A stretch of DNA of 64,000 nt from Pseudomonadota bacterium (GCA_021324755.1 JAJPIL010000021.1:124001-188000); one strand, 5' to 3'; shown: positions 18,358 to 27,800, numbered from the stretch's first letter. Made by a program: numbers and translations. The notes: generated by a model from the letters alone, not told the origin.

Positions 18358-19138
18358 CGAAACGTCGCTCGTCGCGCGTGCGCGCGTTTGCGGGGGTACC
18401 GGTGACGAAGGCTCTTACTTTGTCGTCAGCTAGCACGCTCTTGGGCTCGCCGTCGGCCAGCACACGTCCTTCGTGGAAGGCGATTACGCGATGGGCGTAG
18501 CGTTCGACGATTTCCATGTCGTGCTCGACGAACATCACGCCCGCGCCGCTTTGGGCAAGCGGGGCGAGCAGCGTATCCATCAGGGCGAACTTTTCGTCTT
18601 TGCTGACGCCGCTGGTCGGTTCGTCGAGCAGCACGAGTTTCGGATGGCCGCCCGTCGCCATCGCAATATCCAGAAGCTTGCGCGCACCCTGGGGCAAGGT
18701 TGCGCATCGATAGTCGGCGTAGCGGTCGAGCTTGAAGCGAGCGAGCAGCGCCCGCGCCTGCTCGAGCGCTTGCGGCCGTTTGAGCGGGCGCAAAAAGACG
18801 CGCTCGTAACCGGCGGCTACCGCAAGCGCGATAAGCGCGTTGTCGAGCACGCTGAGCTCGAGAAAGAGCTGGGGAATTTGAAAGCTTCGCGCCACTCCCA
18901 AGCGCGTGATTTCGCGCGGCGAAAGCCGGCTTATCTCGCGCCCCATAAAGCGGATAGCGCCGGCGTCGGGCTTCACGTAACCGGTCACCACATTTACAAA
19001 GGTCGTCTTGCCCGCGCCGTTTGCGCCGATAATCCCCACAAGCTCGCCCTCGCCGATAGCCACGCTTACGCCGTCCAAGGCAAGGATACCAGCAAAGGAT
19101 TTCCTCAAACCTGACGTTTCAAGCACGCTCTGGGTCAT
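18344..19138 (-). CDS. livG: Branched-chain amino acid-type ABC transporter ATP-binding protein LivG
   Basis: The 264-residue ATPase has Walker A GANGAGKTT, the LivG-type insertion (EITRLGVARSFQIPQLFLELSV split here by family alignment), the signature LPQGARKLLDIAMA, and Walker B LVLLDEPTSGVSKDE. The signature begins LPQGA rather than LSGGQ, a variant seen in some LivG proteins. It follows livM after about 70 bases and overlaps livF. With LivF it forms the ATPase pair of the importer. Confidence 0.92.
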   Translation of the reverse strand: MTQSVLETSGLRKSFAGILALDGVSVAIGEGELVGIIGANGAGKTTFVNVVTGYVKPDAGAIRFMGREISRLSPREITRLGVARSFQIPQLFLELSVLDNALIALAVAAGYERVFLRPLKRPQALEQARALLARFKLDRYADYRCATLPQGARKLLDIAMATGGHPKLVLLDEPTSGVSKDEKFALMDTLLAPLAQSGAGVMFVEHDMEIVERYAHRVIAFHEGRVLADGEPKSVLADDKVRAFVTGTPANARTRDERRFDAIA

Positions 19139-19211
19139 TGACTACGCCTGCTCGTTGCTAAAAAAGCTAGTCCGCCCGCCGGCCCCCTCTCGCCCTTCCT
19201 CATCAGTCGCC

Positions 19212-20243
19212 TCAGATGCCAACCGTTTTGCCGACTTTCTGGCGTCTTTTCATTATCGACCAAAGCCCGTCGGGCAGGAACACAATTATGGCAAGCATCG
19301 TCGCCCCGAGCATCATCTGCCACAGGTACGGTACGTACTCGAGCGCGTAGGAGCGCACCACGCCCAAGATTATCGCGCCCAGCAACGGTGCGCCGACGTG
19401 TTCGATTCCGCCCAGAAGCGCCATGAACAAAAACTCGCCCGACGTCGTCCAGTTTGCCAGGTCGGGGTCGACGTGGCCCACGGCAAGCGCGGTCAGCACG
19501 CCGCCAAGCCCGGCCAGCGCGCCGGCGATTACGTACTTTATCAGTACCAGGCGGCGCACCGAGGCGCCGAGGTACTCCACACGAAGCTCGTTTTCGCGAA
19601 TCGCCTCGCCCAGATAACCCATCGGCGAGCGCAGGTAGCGGTCAAGCCCGAGCGCCACGACGTAGACTAGCGCACAGGTAAGCACAAAGAGCGCGAGCTG
19701 GAACTTGTCGGGCGAAAGCTCGCTTGCGAAAAAGCGCGCCGGCAACACGTTGTAGCCGTCGGTGCTGCCCAGCCGTTCGTTGTTGACCAAAAGCCCGTAC
19801 AGCACCATCGTAAAGGCCAGCGTCAGCATCGCAAAGAAAATCTCGCGGTAGCGCGCGATAAGAAGGCCGCACAAAAAGCCGACCAGCGCGCACACCGCCG
19901 CCCCCATCGCCAGCAACGCAAACACGTCGCGCACACCCAGCGCCGTACCCGCAAGCGCCGCCGTGTAGCCGCCGATACAGAAGTAGAGCCCCTGGCCGAA
20001 GGAAACCAGTCCCGCGCGCATCAGCACCATAAGCCCCATCGCCACAAGCCCGTTGGCCAGGGCAAGCTCGAGCACAAAGCGCAAATAGGCGGGCACGAAA
20101 GTGGCGCAAAGCAGCGCCCCGATAAGCCCAAGCGTAAGCGCAAGCGCCGTGTAATCGCGCGCGGCTACGAACTCGTGCACCCCTGCCGCTTCGGCCGTGG
20201 AGCTTGTCGGCATGCTCTTGCCCGGTGGAAACGCGCTGCTCAT
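19212..20243 (-). CDS. livM: Branched-chain amino acid-type ABC transporter permease LivM
   Basis: The 343-residue membrane protein has about eight to nine hydrophobic segments and the LivM signature region GYLGEAIRENELRVEYLG, followed by LVLIKYVIAGALAGLGGVLTAL and LLGGIEHVGAPLLGAIIL. The ATG overlaps the livH stop codon (ATGA), a classic coupled junction. It pairs with LivH as the channel. The N-terminal 30 residues are polar and slightly longer than usual. Confidence 0.93.
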   Translation of the reverse strand: MSSAFPPGKSMPTSSTAEAAGVHEFVAARDYTALALTLGLIGALLCATFVPAYLRFVLELALANGLVAMGLMVLMRAGLVSFGQGLYFCIGGYTAALAGTALGVRDVFALLAMGAAVCALVGFLCGLLIARYREIFFAMLTLAFTMVLYGLLVNNERLGSTDGYNVLPARFFASELSPDKFQLALFVLTCALVYVVALGLDRYLRSPMGYLGEAIRENELRVEYLGASVRRLVLIKYVIAGALAGLGGVLTALAVGHVDPDLANWTTSGEFLFMALLGGIEHVGAPLLGAIILGVVRSYALEYVPYLWQMMLGATMLAIIVFLPDGLWSIMKRRQKVGKTVGI

Positions 20244-21136
20244 ATTTTGCGCACCGCGGCGGCGGCGAACAGACCCTGCGGCCTTAGCGCCAGCACCGCG
20301 GCCATCACCACATAGACTACGAAGAGCTCGATCGACGGCACAAGATGAATCACCGCGGCCCGCGCAAGCCCGACGATAAGCGCACCCAGCCCTGCGCCCG
20401 CGATCGAGCCCAGCCCGCCCGTCACCACCACGGCAAAGGCGAGCACGATCACCTCTGCCCCCACACCCGGCACCACCGAGATCTCCGGCGCAGTGAGCGC
20501 ACCGCCCAGCGCTCCGAGCGCCGCGCCGAGCACGAAGGTGGCAGCAAAGATCGGCGTCACGTTGACGCCCATCGCAACGCTCATCTCGCGGTCATGAATC
20601 ACCGCGACCAAAAGCCTGCCCAAGCGCGCGCGATTTAGGCCCCACCACAAAAGCGCGCCGAGCGCGCCGGCTGCACCGATAAGGCAAAGATCGTAGACCG
20701 CATAAGGAAGCCCGCCGATATCGACTGTGCCCAAAAGCCGGTACGGGTCGGCCGCGTAGTAGGGATCGACGCCCCAGACGAGCTTTATTACGTCCTCCAG
20801 AATCAAGAACACCGCGTAGGTCACGAGCACGAGCACGATCTCCTTGCGCCCGTAGAAAAAGCGCAAAAGCCCGCGCTCGAGCGTAAGCCCCACGCTAAGC
20901 CCGATCAGCGCCGCCGCAAGCGGAATTAGCACGTAGACGCCGGCGGGCGGAAGTCCGCGCGCAAAGTAGTAGCCCGCCGCCGACGCCATCAAGTAGGCAC
21001 CCAGCGCGTAGAAGCTTCCGTGCGCGACGTTCACGATCCGCATCACGCCGTACACAAGCGTAAGCCCGACCGAAACGATAAACAGCCACGACGAGTACAC
21101 AAGCCCGTCGAGCACGATCGAAAGCACCGTAAGCAT
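20240..21136 (-). CDS. livH: Branched-chain amino acid-type ABC transporter permease LivH
   Basis: The 298-residue permease has about eight membrane segments and LivH features: LVYGVMRIVNVAHGSFYALGA near the start, VIHDREMSVAMGVNV in the cytoplasmic loop and VVTGGLGSIAGAGLGALIVG near the end. The gene follows the binding-protein gene after a 268-base gap that shows no coding frame. Its stop overlaps livM. Confidence 0.94.
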   Translation of the reverse strand: MLTVLSIVLDGLVYSSWLFIVSVGLTLVYGVMRIVNVAHGSFYALGAYLMASAAGYYFARGLPPAGVYVLIPLAAALIGLSVGLTLERGLLRFFYGRKEIVLVLVTYAVFLILEDVIKLVWGVDPYYAADPYRLLGTVDIGGLPYAVYDLCLIGAAGALGALLWWGLNRARLGRLLVAVIHDREMSVAMGVNVTPIFAATFVLGAALGALGGALTAPEISVVPGVGAEVIVLAFAVVVTGGLGSIAGAGLGALIVGLARAAVIHLVPSIELFVVYVVMAAVLALRPQGLFAAAAVRKI

Positions 21137-21404
21137 CGCTGTCGCCCGTAGCTATGATGCTCTTGTGCGCTTAAGTCCGACGCGCTGGCGAAGGCTTAGA
21201 CCTATGCCTACGCAACCGCCTAGACCCCAGACCTAAGCGCCGAAGCCGGACCCTTCTGCGTCCTTGCCTTGGCGCGCGCGACTTGCCTTAAGGCAGCTCG
21301 GTCCGTAAGTCAATTGCACCACCGCTGCGCCAAGGGCTTCGCGCAATCTCTCGGCCTGGAAGCGCCTTTTCGGCCTGCGCCGCGCGCGTGCGCGCGCCAA
21401 GCGC

Positions 21405-22772
21405 TTAGTCGCACTGCGCTCCTTTGAAGCCCGACTTAATCCAGTCGATACTTTTTACGCCCGGCGGCGGATTTACGCAGCGCGCCGGATAATACTTTAT
21501 ATCGACTATCTCAGGCTCTTTCTTTTGCGGGTCGTACTTGAAGCGGCCGACGGCGTTGGCCTGGATCGCCTGATGGCCGTTGGCGAGCGCAAGTTCGACT
21601 TCGCCGCTTGGCGTCTCCCATTTCGAGAAGGCAAGCGCGTTTATAATTTCGTCGGTGGTGGGCGTGCGGCCTGCGGCGCTGGCGGCTTTTTCGTAAGCGG
21701 TCTTTACCCCCAGAATCGCCATCGCGATTTTGTACGACGCATAAACCGGCCAGATGCCGTACGTGTCGTGGTAGGCTTTGCGGAACCAGCGGTTAAGCTC
21801 GTTCGATGGGGCGAAGACGCCGTGCGGGCCGCGCGCGCACATAATCGTGCCGTCTGGAATCTGGGTCGCCAGCCGGTACATCGCCGGCTCGCCGGCGCTC
21901 AGCACGAGCAACCGGTTTTTGAACAGGCCACGGGCGTTGCCCTGCAAAATAAAGGCCTCGAGGTCGCCGCCCCAAAAGCTCGAAAAAACGACGTCTGGCT
22001 GCGCGGTCAGCATCGCCGAAATATCCGCCCCGTACTGGCCCGCAAAAAGCTTGGGGAATTGGACCACCGGGAACTTCACTTCGGGCTTGAGCGTCTCCAT
22101 CACGGCCGAAAATAACTTCCACGCTTCCTGGCCGTAGTCGTAGTTCTGGTTGATCGCGGCGATCGTCTTGAGGTTCGGGGCGACGGCGAGCGTGTAGCGC
22201 CCCACTGCGACCTCGTCCATCGCGATATGGGGACCGGTGCGGAAAACGTAATGGGGATTTAGGTCGACGTCCTCGAAGATAACGGGCGTGCCGCAATCGA
22301 AGTAAATCGTAAGCGTCTTTAGCTCTTCGGCCACCGGCGCAAGCGCCTTACAGTCGCCGCTCGAGATGTAGCCGATTATCACGTCGCTGTGCTCGCGCTC
22401 GACCAGTTGTCGGTACTGAGCGACCTGTTGCTGCGGGCCGCCCGCCTCGTCGAAGAACTTCCATTCGATCTGCCGCCCGCCGATTCCCTTGCTGCCGTTG
22501 TACGGCGCAGGCATCGTGCCCTCGTTGAGCGCCTTGACCACGAGCTCAGCCCCGTTGCGCGCCGGCACGCCGAAAGGCCCCGCGGCCGGCCCCGAAAGGA
22601 ACGTCACGAAGCTTATCTTGATGCTCTTGGGCTGATCGCCCTGGCAGTAGGCCGCGCGCCCGAGCAAGAGCAGCGCCAACAAAGCCTGTGTCAAAGCCAG
22701 ACCTTTTAGGCAAAAACCTCGTCCGAAATTGAACTTTGCTATCGCTTTCCCCCCAATTGTTTTGCCAATCAT
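21405..22772 (-). CDS. ABC transporter substrate-binding protein, LivK-like
   Basis: The 455-residue periplasmic binding protein of the type-1 fold has a signal peptide (hydrophobic residues about 22-43, ending near YCQG). Typical blocks are ISFVTFLSGPAAGPFGVPARNGAELVV, SDVIIGYISSGDCKALAPVAEE and QNYDYGQEAWKLF. It is longer than amino-acid LivK (about 370), as in family members used for amides, aromatic acids or other ligands. AAGGAG lies upstream of the ATG. As first gene of the minus-strand operon it supplies the ligand; the actual substrate is unknown. Confidence 0.88.
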   Translation of the reverse strand: MIGKTIGGKAIAKFNFGRGFCLKGLALTQALLALLLLGRAAYCQGDQPKSIKISFVTFLSGPAAGPFGVPARNGAELVVKALNEGTMPAPYNGSKGIGGRQIEWKFFDEAGGPQQQVAQYRQLVEREHSDVIIGYISSGDCKALAPVAEELKTLTIYFDCGTPVIFEDVDLNPHYVFRTGPHIAMDEVAVGRYTLAVAPNLKTIAAINQNYDYGQEAWKLFSAVMETLKPEVKFPVVQFPKLFAGQYGADISAMLTAQPDVVFSSFWGGDLEAFILQGNARGLFKNRLLVLSAGEPAMYRLATQIPDGTIMCARGPHGVFAPSNELNRWFRKAYHDTYGIWPVYASYKIAMAILGVKTAYEKAASAAGRTPTTDEIINALAFSKWETPSGEVELALANGHQAIQANAVGRFKYDPQKKEPEIVDIKYYPARCVNPPPGVKSIDWIKSGFKGAQCD

Positions 22773-22958
22773 CGCATTTCCACTCCTTACCTTTGGCAGC
22801 TAAGAACTACACGAGCGCATACACGAGCGCAACCGGAGCGCAAATTTTCGCGCACGCACCTGGGCGGCTTTGGCCCAAACGCGCCTCCCCCAAGCCCAAA
22901 GCGTCCAAGACCAGAGTATCTGAGGCTCAAAGGCCAAAGCGCCGTAAATAAGGTTCGA

Positions 22959-23093
22959 TGTACGGCTTTTCGATCACGACTTCGATCGCAAAACAGGGCC
23001 TGAGTTACCGGCTATTTGATCTCATAACCTCGATGGCAAATAGAGCGTAAAGTTACGGCTTTTCGATCATCACTTCGGTGGCCTTTATCACCA
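22959..23093. repeat. Degenerate tandem copies of the 3' end of the molbindin gene
   Basis: The last 40 bases of the molbindin gene recur twice just downstream. On the plus strand the three related units begin near 23051 (gene end, GTTACGGCTTTTCGATCATC), 23003 (GTTACCGGCTATTTGATCTC) and 22959 (GTACGGCTTTTCGATCACGA). The period is about 45-48 bases. The outermost unit is closer to the gene (about 85% over 28 bases by eye) than the middle one. None of the extra units is coding. Confidence 0.6.
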
Positions 23094-23259
23094 CCACTAC
23101 GTCATCGCCTTTTTTGAGTTCCATCTCCTCGGCGCTTCGTCGCGTAATCACCGATTCGATCGTGTTCGAGCCGACCTTGACCGTAACCAGCGCCGTTACC
23201 GTGCCGAGCACGACCTCGGACACCTTGCCTTTGAGCTGATTTCGCGCCGAAAGCTTCAT
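23053..23259 (-). CDS. mop: Molbindin (Mop domain molybdopterin/molybdate-binding protein)
   Basis: The start is set at MKLSARNQLKGKV, preceded by GGGAGG, giving 68 residues, exactly the size of stand-alone molbindins. The sequence is a single Mop/TOBE domain: SARNQLKGKVSEV, TALVTVKVGSNTIESVITRRSAEEM (spanning two strands) and KKGDDVVVVIKATEVMIEKP at the end. Molbindins form hexamers that bind and store molybdate or tungstate in the cytoplasm. It probably supports the oxyanion importer 8 kb away, whose ATPase lacks this domain. Frames upstream of this ATG are longer but unlike the family. Confidence 0.92.
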   Translation of the reverse strand: MKLSARNQLKGKVSEVVLGTVTALVTVKVGSNTIESVITRRSAEEMELKKGDDVVVVIKATEVMIEKP

Positions 23260-23699
23260 CTTGCCTGACCCTCCCAACGTAGCCGCCCTGCTTCGGGCTT
23301 GCGACACCTCCCCCCCCACTTGCCTGCGCGCCATAAGGCTCAAGCCGCACGGCTTTGGGTAAGCCTATCTCAGGCTTAAATCGAGCGCAACACGGGCGCC
23401 GCCAGCGAATCGAGTACGCGATTTTAAGCAGGCTTTTAGCCCAAGTCCAGAGAGAAGGGGCGCGCGTGGCTAAGAGTTTGCTCCCTCGAGCACAAAGCGG
23501 TGCGCCAAAGTGAAAAGTTAAAAAAGTCGTGCCTTGCGCGAGCGTTGAAAGCGCTTTGTGGCGCGCCTTGCTTAAGCTTGGGCGGAAAATTAGACTTACT
23601 TGGGCGTAGCCTAGGTCGGCGACTTGCTCTCTTTGCGCGGCCGGCTTTGGGCTCGTCAAAACGGGCGAAGGACGGTTCGCAAAGGCGGCTTTGACGGCG
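23260..23699. other. Divergent intergenic region, no gene seen
   Basis: About 440 bases between the molbindin and the DUF2318 gene. A direct repeat CAGGCAAG brackets a G-rich stretch just upstream of the molbindin ATG on the minus strand (about 23260-23325). I looked for a molybdenum-cofactor riboswitch and could not make a case for one. Confidence 0.35.
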
Positions 23700-24170
23700 A
23701 TGGCGTTTCGAAAGCGACCAAGGTTGCCCTCGCTCGGCTTGCTAATCTCGCTTGCCTGCCTGTTGGCCTCGGTGATGTGGCTCGTTTCGCTCTGGAAGAT
23801 ACGCCATCAGCAAGTGCGCGCCCATCACGGCCTTATCACGGTCGACCTGCGAAAGCTTGCTCCAGGTAGCGCTCGAAGCTACGTCTATCGCGACCGCGCT
23901 GGGACGAAACTGCGCTTTATCCTGGCGCGTGACGAGGCCGGTATGACGCACGCCGCCTTCGACGCCTGCCGGCGATGTTACGTCTACCGCGACGGCTACG
24001 CGGTCGAAGCCGGGCGTCTGGTCTGTCGCTTTTGCGGCAACAGCTACGCGATCAAAGACATGGAGCACGGCGAAGCCTCGTGCGTGCCAGTAAAGCTCAA
24101 GGTAAAGGTCAGCGGAGAGAGCGCGACGATAAACTTGGGCGAGCTCGAGGCTGGGCGATGGCTGTTCTGA
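23700..24170 (+). CDS. DUF2318 family membrane-anchored Cys-rich protein
   Basis: The 156-residue protein starts at ATG 23700 (a TTG three codons earlier is also possible) and has one N-terminal membrane helix (about 12-33). The exposed domain has the DUF2318 pattern FDACRRCYVYRDGY (Cys90, Cys93) and VCRFCGNSYAI (Cys109, Cys112), with a later Cys128. Such Cys pairs resemble metal or iron-sulfur sites; family members have been linked to iron and heme transport loci. The protein is single-helix, unlike the long multi-helix DUF2318 proteins. No iron transporter gene is adjacent. Function is inferred only. Confidence 0.75.
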   Translation: MAFRKRPRLPSLGLLISLACLLASVMWLVSLWKIRHQQVRAHHGLITVDLRKLAPGSARSYVYRDRAGTKLRFILARDEAGMTHAAFDACRRCYVYRDGYAVEAGRLVCRFCGNSYAIKDMEHGEASCVPVKLKVKVSGESATINLGELEAGRWLF

Positions 24171-24372
24171 GCGCGCGCGATGTGCTCGGAGCGGCTGATA
24201 GTTCGGCTTACTCCCACCTAACTTGGTAAAGCCGAGGCTCGTTGCGGCAAACCTTCGTGCGGCCGTGCGCGTGGCCAGCTCGGCGAGCGGTTAAAATTAA
24301 GGCAGCGCTTTAAGTTTCGAGCGGGCGTCGAAAGCGTTGCGCATCGGCGCGCCCAGAGACAGCTAGCCGACT

Positions 24373-24401
24373 TTGGTCAGAGCCGAGCGCTCCGTTATAG
24401 T
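24373..24401 (+). promoter_or_regulatory. Sigma-70-like promoter of the P450 gene
   Basis: TTGGTC (24373-24378), a 17-base spacer and TATAGT (24396-24401) give a good -35/-10 pair on the plus strand about 125 bases before the P450 ATG. The 24171-24525 gap has no coding frame, so the transcript would have an untranslated leader of about 115 bases. Confidence 0.5.
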
Positions 24402-24525
24402 TGCAGTGGCGGACACGTTCGAGCTTGCTCGGAGGTTCTGAGGCGGGTCTGCGTGCGCTACGCTCGAGGAACGGATGCGGCGGTGCGCAGGCTTGGGGCG
24501 ACAAAGGCAGAGGAGAGTTTGGGCG

Positions 24526-25785
24526 ATGGAGCTCAGTCTTGAGACGCTCGATATCGTCAATCCAGAGCGCTACGTAAGCGAGGGCTACCCGTGGGCGGAA
24601 TGGGAGTTTTTGCGCAAGCACGCTCCCATTTTCTGGTACGATCGGCCCAACGTGCGCCCGTTTTGGGCGGTGGTCAAGCACGCCGATATCGTTGCGATCT
24701 CCCGCGAGCCCGAGCTTTTCCTAAGCGGCCAGCGCTTTCCGTTTTTCGTCGTGCCCAAGGGCTCGGAGGAGGGAATCAAGGAGCCGCCGATACGGACGCT
24801 TTTGCAGATGAATCCGCCCGAGCATCGCCTCTACCGCGCGCTTACGTCGTCCCATTTTACGCCCCGTGCGCTTGCGCGCCTCGAGGCGGAGGTCTTCGCG
24901 ATCGCGCGTGGGATAATCGACGAGCTTTGCGTGCGCGCCCGTGGCACGCCGCCTACGGTCGAATGCGACTTCGTGACCGACGTTGCGGCCAAGCTTCCGC
25001 TTGCGGTGATCGCCGCCATGATCGGTATCCCGCCCGAAGACCGGGCACAAGTTTTGCGCTGGACCAACGAAGTTCTGGGTGGTGCCGACCCGGAGTATCG
25101 CTCCGCGCCGACGCCGCTCGAAACGTCGCTTCGGGCCAAGGAAGAGTCGTTCATTTACTTTGCCAGGCTGTGCCGCGAGCGCACGCTACGCCCGCGCGAC
25201 GACCTGATAAGCGTGCTCGTGAGCGCGCAAGTAAACGGCGCGCCGCTTGCGCCCTTCGAGCTTCTGTCGTATCTCCATCTGCTGGTGGTGGCGGGCAACG
25301 AAACCACGCGCAACGCAACCTCAGGCGGTCTGCTCGCGCTCATCGAAAACCGCGACCAGTGGCAGCTTCTGCGCAACGACCTTTCGCTTCTGCCGAGCGC
25401 GGTCGAAGAGATCTTGCGCTTCACCTCGCCCGTAATCCAGTTCATCCGCACCGCCGCACGCGACGTCGAGATCCGCGGCGTCAAGATCCGCGCCGGCCAA
25501 GACCTTGCGCTCTACTACCCGTCGGCCAACCGCGACGAAGACGTCTTCGACCATCCCAACCGCTTCGATATCACCCGCAACCCGAATCCCCATCTTGCCT
25601 TCGGCATCGGCGAGCACGTCTGTCTGGGGGCAAATCTCGCCCGGCTCGAACTTAAAGCGATACTCAAGGAAATCGTCGAGCGCGTCGAGGACGCCGAGCT
25701 TATCGGCCCGGTCGAGCGGCTGCGCTCGGTCTTCGTCGGCGGAATCAAACACGTGCCCGTGCGCCTGACTTTGCGCCGCGTTTGA
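24526..25785 (+). CDS. Cytochrome P450
   Basis: The start is set at MELSLETLD, with AGAGGAGAG upstream, giving 419 residues, normal for a soluble bacterial P450. Visible are the I-helix oxygen-binding motif VVAGNETTRN, the K-helix ExxR in VEEILRF, and the heme loop HLAFGIGEHVCLGANLARLE with axial Cys366. The NPPEHRLYR block and the overall style fit the CYP125/CYP142/CYP107-like bacterial class often acting on steroids, terpenes or fatty acids. Electrons would come from a ferredoxin; a [3Fe-4S] type is encoded 2 kb downstream. Substrate is unknown. Confidence 0.95.
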   Translation: MELSLETLDIVNPERYVSEGYPWAEWEFLRKHAPIFWYDRPNVRPFWAVVKHADIVAISREPELFLSGQRFPFFVVPKGSEEGIKEPPIRTLLQMNPPEHRLYRALTSSHFTPRALARLEAEVFAIARGIIDELCVRARGTPPTVECDFVTDVAAKLPLAVIAAMIGIPPEDRAQVLRWTNEVLGGADPEYRSAPTPLETSLRAKEESFIYFARLCRERTLRPRDDLISVLVSAQVNGAPLAPFELLSYLHLLVVAGNETTRNATSGGLLALIENRDQWQLLRNDLSLLPSAVEEILRFTSPVIQFIRTAARDVEIRGVKIRAGQDLALYYPSANRDEDVFDHPNRFDITRNPNPHLAFGIGEHVCLGANLARLELKAILKEIVERVEDAELIGPVERLRSVFVGGIKHVPVRLTLRRV

Positions 25786-26127
25786 GCCTCGGCAAAAGCC
25801 AAGGTTGGCGTGCTTCGGGCGGTACACGGCTTTTGCGTCTTGAAGCGATACGTTAAGTCTAAGCGTTAAATTTTAAGCCTCAGCTGGCAAAACGGCGTCA
25901 TAAGCGTATTTGCCGAGGCTTAGGACCGACCGGCACGCTTGCATTCGCTTGCACTTCAACGTAAATTTCCTTGAGCGGACTTGAGAGTCCGCACGCTTGC
26001 GGTTGACCCGGCCTCTTGCTCGGGGCGAACCTTCACGCGGGTTGCCTTAAAGGGCGCGTGCGGCCGAGCGCCTTGCCGCGGGGCGACCCGCAAGCCTGCG
26101 TCGAAGCGGCATCTTTTTAAGGGGGTC

Positions 26128-26157
26128 GAGCCGGCGAAACTCTTGTTTCGCCGGCTC
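26128..26157 (+). promoter_or_regulatory. Perfect 13-bp hairpin upstream of a secreted protein gene
   Basis: GAGCCGGCGAAAC (26128-26140) pairs perfectly with GTTTCGCCGGCTC (26145-26157) around loop TCTT, about 50 bases before the next ATG. No T-run follows on the plus strand. It may be a leader structure, an mRNA stabiliser or a terminator of unknown upstream transcription. The 25786-26209 gap otherwise shows no gene. Confidence 0.5.
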
Positions 26158-26209
26158 TGTTCGTAATATAGCTTCAAGCATAAGAGCTCGAGCCTGGAGG
26201 TCGCCTTAG

Positions 26210-26830
26210 ATGCAGCTAGACAAAACGCGCTTCGCGCGCCTAAAGCTCAGCGCGGTTGCGGGCTTGGCCCTGCTGTGTGCGCTTTGCTTATCGCGCGCCG
26301 AGGCCTTTGCCCAAAGCAGCAGCTTCTACGTGCACGGCGACTCCAACGCAGGTGCAAGCCTCTACCAGTTCCACGACTTCTACAACAGCTACATCGACCA
26401 GCTCTACACCTCTGGCACGGCGCCGCAAGCGTACTGGAAATGGGACTACTCGCCCGCCCAGGTCGAGGGCCAGATCGGAAGCGAGTACGAACCAAATAAA
26501 ATCGCGGGCGGGCTAAACGTCGGCAAGGGCGTCTCGATCCCTAGCATGGGCTCTGTGTCGGCCTCCCAAGTTCCCGGCACCGAACCCGGAGTAGAGGCCA
26601 CGGCCAAGGAGGTTGGAGCGCTGCCCGAGTACGTGACGCCCGGGCTGCACGGCATTTTGCATGAGGCGGCGGGCGCGCTTGCCAAGATGAATATGCCAGC
26701 TGGCGAAGGCTCGTCGCTGGGCGACTATGTCTCCGGCTTGGGCGCCGAAAGTCTTGGCACCGACCCGATGGGGATGGATTCGGTGCTCTCCGGCGGCGGT
26801 CTCGGCAGCGGCCTCGAAAACGCTCCGTAA
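26210..26830 (+). CDS. Secreted protein of unknown function
   Basis: The 206-residue protein begins after a good GGAGGT site. It has a signal peptide (hydrophobic residues about 14-30, AEAFAQ-SSS). The mature part is low in Lys and rich in Gly, Ser, Tyr and acidic residues, with an aromatic patch (QFHDFYNSYIDQLYTSG) and a Gly/Ser/Met-rich tail (GMDSVLSGGGLGSGLENAP). I do not recognise a family. It has no Cys in the mature part. It sits alone between the P450 and a methyltransferase gene. Confidence 0.65.
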   Translation: MQLDKTRFARLKLSAVAGLALLCALCLSRAEAFAQSSSFYVHGDSNAGASLYQFHDFYNSYIDQLYTSGTAPQAYWKWDYSPAQVEGQIGSEYEPNKIAGGLNVGKGVSIPSMGSVSASQVPGTEPGVEATAKEVGALPEYVTPGLHGILHEAAGALAKMNMPAGEGSSLGDYVSGLGAESLGTDPMGMDSVLSGGGLGSGLENAP

Positions 26831-27023
26831 CGCGCTCAAGCCGGCTTCACTGGGGCCGTGCAAAAACCGATCCAGCACTTAAAACTTTAAGCGAGCACAG
26901 CCGACCCGCGCGCGCCGTGCCTAAGCCTTACGACGCGGCACAAGATGCGCAAGGAGCCCAAAGCGGTAGATTCTCGAGCGCAGATTCTCAAAGCGGCAGA
27001 TAAGTAGATAAAAAGTCGCTCCG

Positions 27024-27800
27024 ATGGCACGCGAAGCCACGCCGTATCCTGCCACCAGATGGTGGTCGCCTGAGCGCTACGCCAAGGACGCCGCCTTCGT
27101 GCCGCAACTGGGCGAGGCACTACTCGAGCTTTTGAAGCCCAAGGCGGGCGAGCGGATTTTGGACCTCGGATGTGGCGAGGGAACGCTTACCGAGAAAATC
27201 GCGCAAAGCGGTGCCGAGGTCGTCGGCGTGGACGTGTCGCCCGAGATGGTCGAGGCGGCAAAAAGACGCGGCCTTGAGGTCTACCTGCTCGACGCGCACG
27301 AGCTCGCCTACGAGCGCGAGTTCGACGCCGTTTTCTCCAACGCCGCGCTCCATTGGATGAAGGACCCGGCGCGGATTATCGCCAACGTCGCCCGGGCACT
27401 CAAACCCGGCGGGCGGTTTGTTGCCGAGATGGGCGGCCACGGCAACGTCGCGGCGATAACCGTGGCGCTGCTCGCCGTGGTCAAGGCGCGCGGGGTCGAC
27501 GCGCGCGACGCAGTGCCTTACTTCCCCACGGCCGAGGAGTATCGCGAACGGCTCGAAGCTGGCGGCTTCGTCGTCGACTATATCACGCTGTTCCCCCGCC
27601 CAACGCCGCTTGCAGCAGGGATGGAGGGCTGGATCGACGTCTTCGGTGCGGCCTACCTAAGTCGCCTGCCCGAAGCCGAGCGGCCCAAGGCCAAACAGGA
27701 GGCGGTCGAGCTTTTGCGCCCGCTGCTGTGCGACTACCGCGGCAATTGGACCGCCGACTACGTGCGCCTGCGCTTTGCGGCCCATCTGCCGACGAAATAG
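27024..27800 (+). CDS. Class I SAM-dependent methyltransferase
   Basis: The 258-residue protein has the Rossmann methyltransferase motif I ILDLGCGEGTLTEKIAQSGAE split as LDLGCGEGT (about residues 46-54), motif II VVGVDVSPEMVEAAK and motif IV-like DAVFSNAALHWMKDP. The FSNAALHW block resembles trans-aconitate methyltransferase and related small-molecule methylases. It transfers methyl from S-adenosylmethionine to an unknown substrate. The ribosome site is weak. It is convergent with the ferredoxin gene. Confidence 0.88.
   Translation: MAREATPYPATRWWSPERYAKDAAFVPQLGEALLELLKPKAGERILDLGCGEGTLTEKIAQSGAEVVGVDVSPEMVEAAKRRGLEVYLLDAHELAYEREFDAVFSNAALHWMKDPARIIANVARALKPGGRFVAEMGGHGNVAAITVALLAVVKARGVDARDAVPYFPTAEEYRERLEAGGFVVDYITLFPRPTPLAAGMEGWIDVFGAAYLSRLPEAERPKAKQEAVELLRPLLCDYRGNWTADYVRLRFAAHLPTK

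Noticed and set aside
23260-23330. Possible molybdenum-cofactor riboswitch upstream of the molbindin gene
   Set aside because: The region is G-rich with a CAGGCAAG direct repeat, but I could not trace the conserved stems of that riboswitch class.
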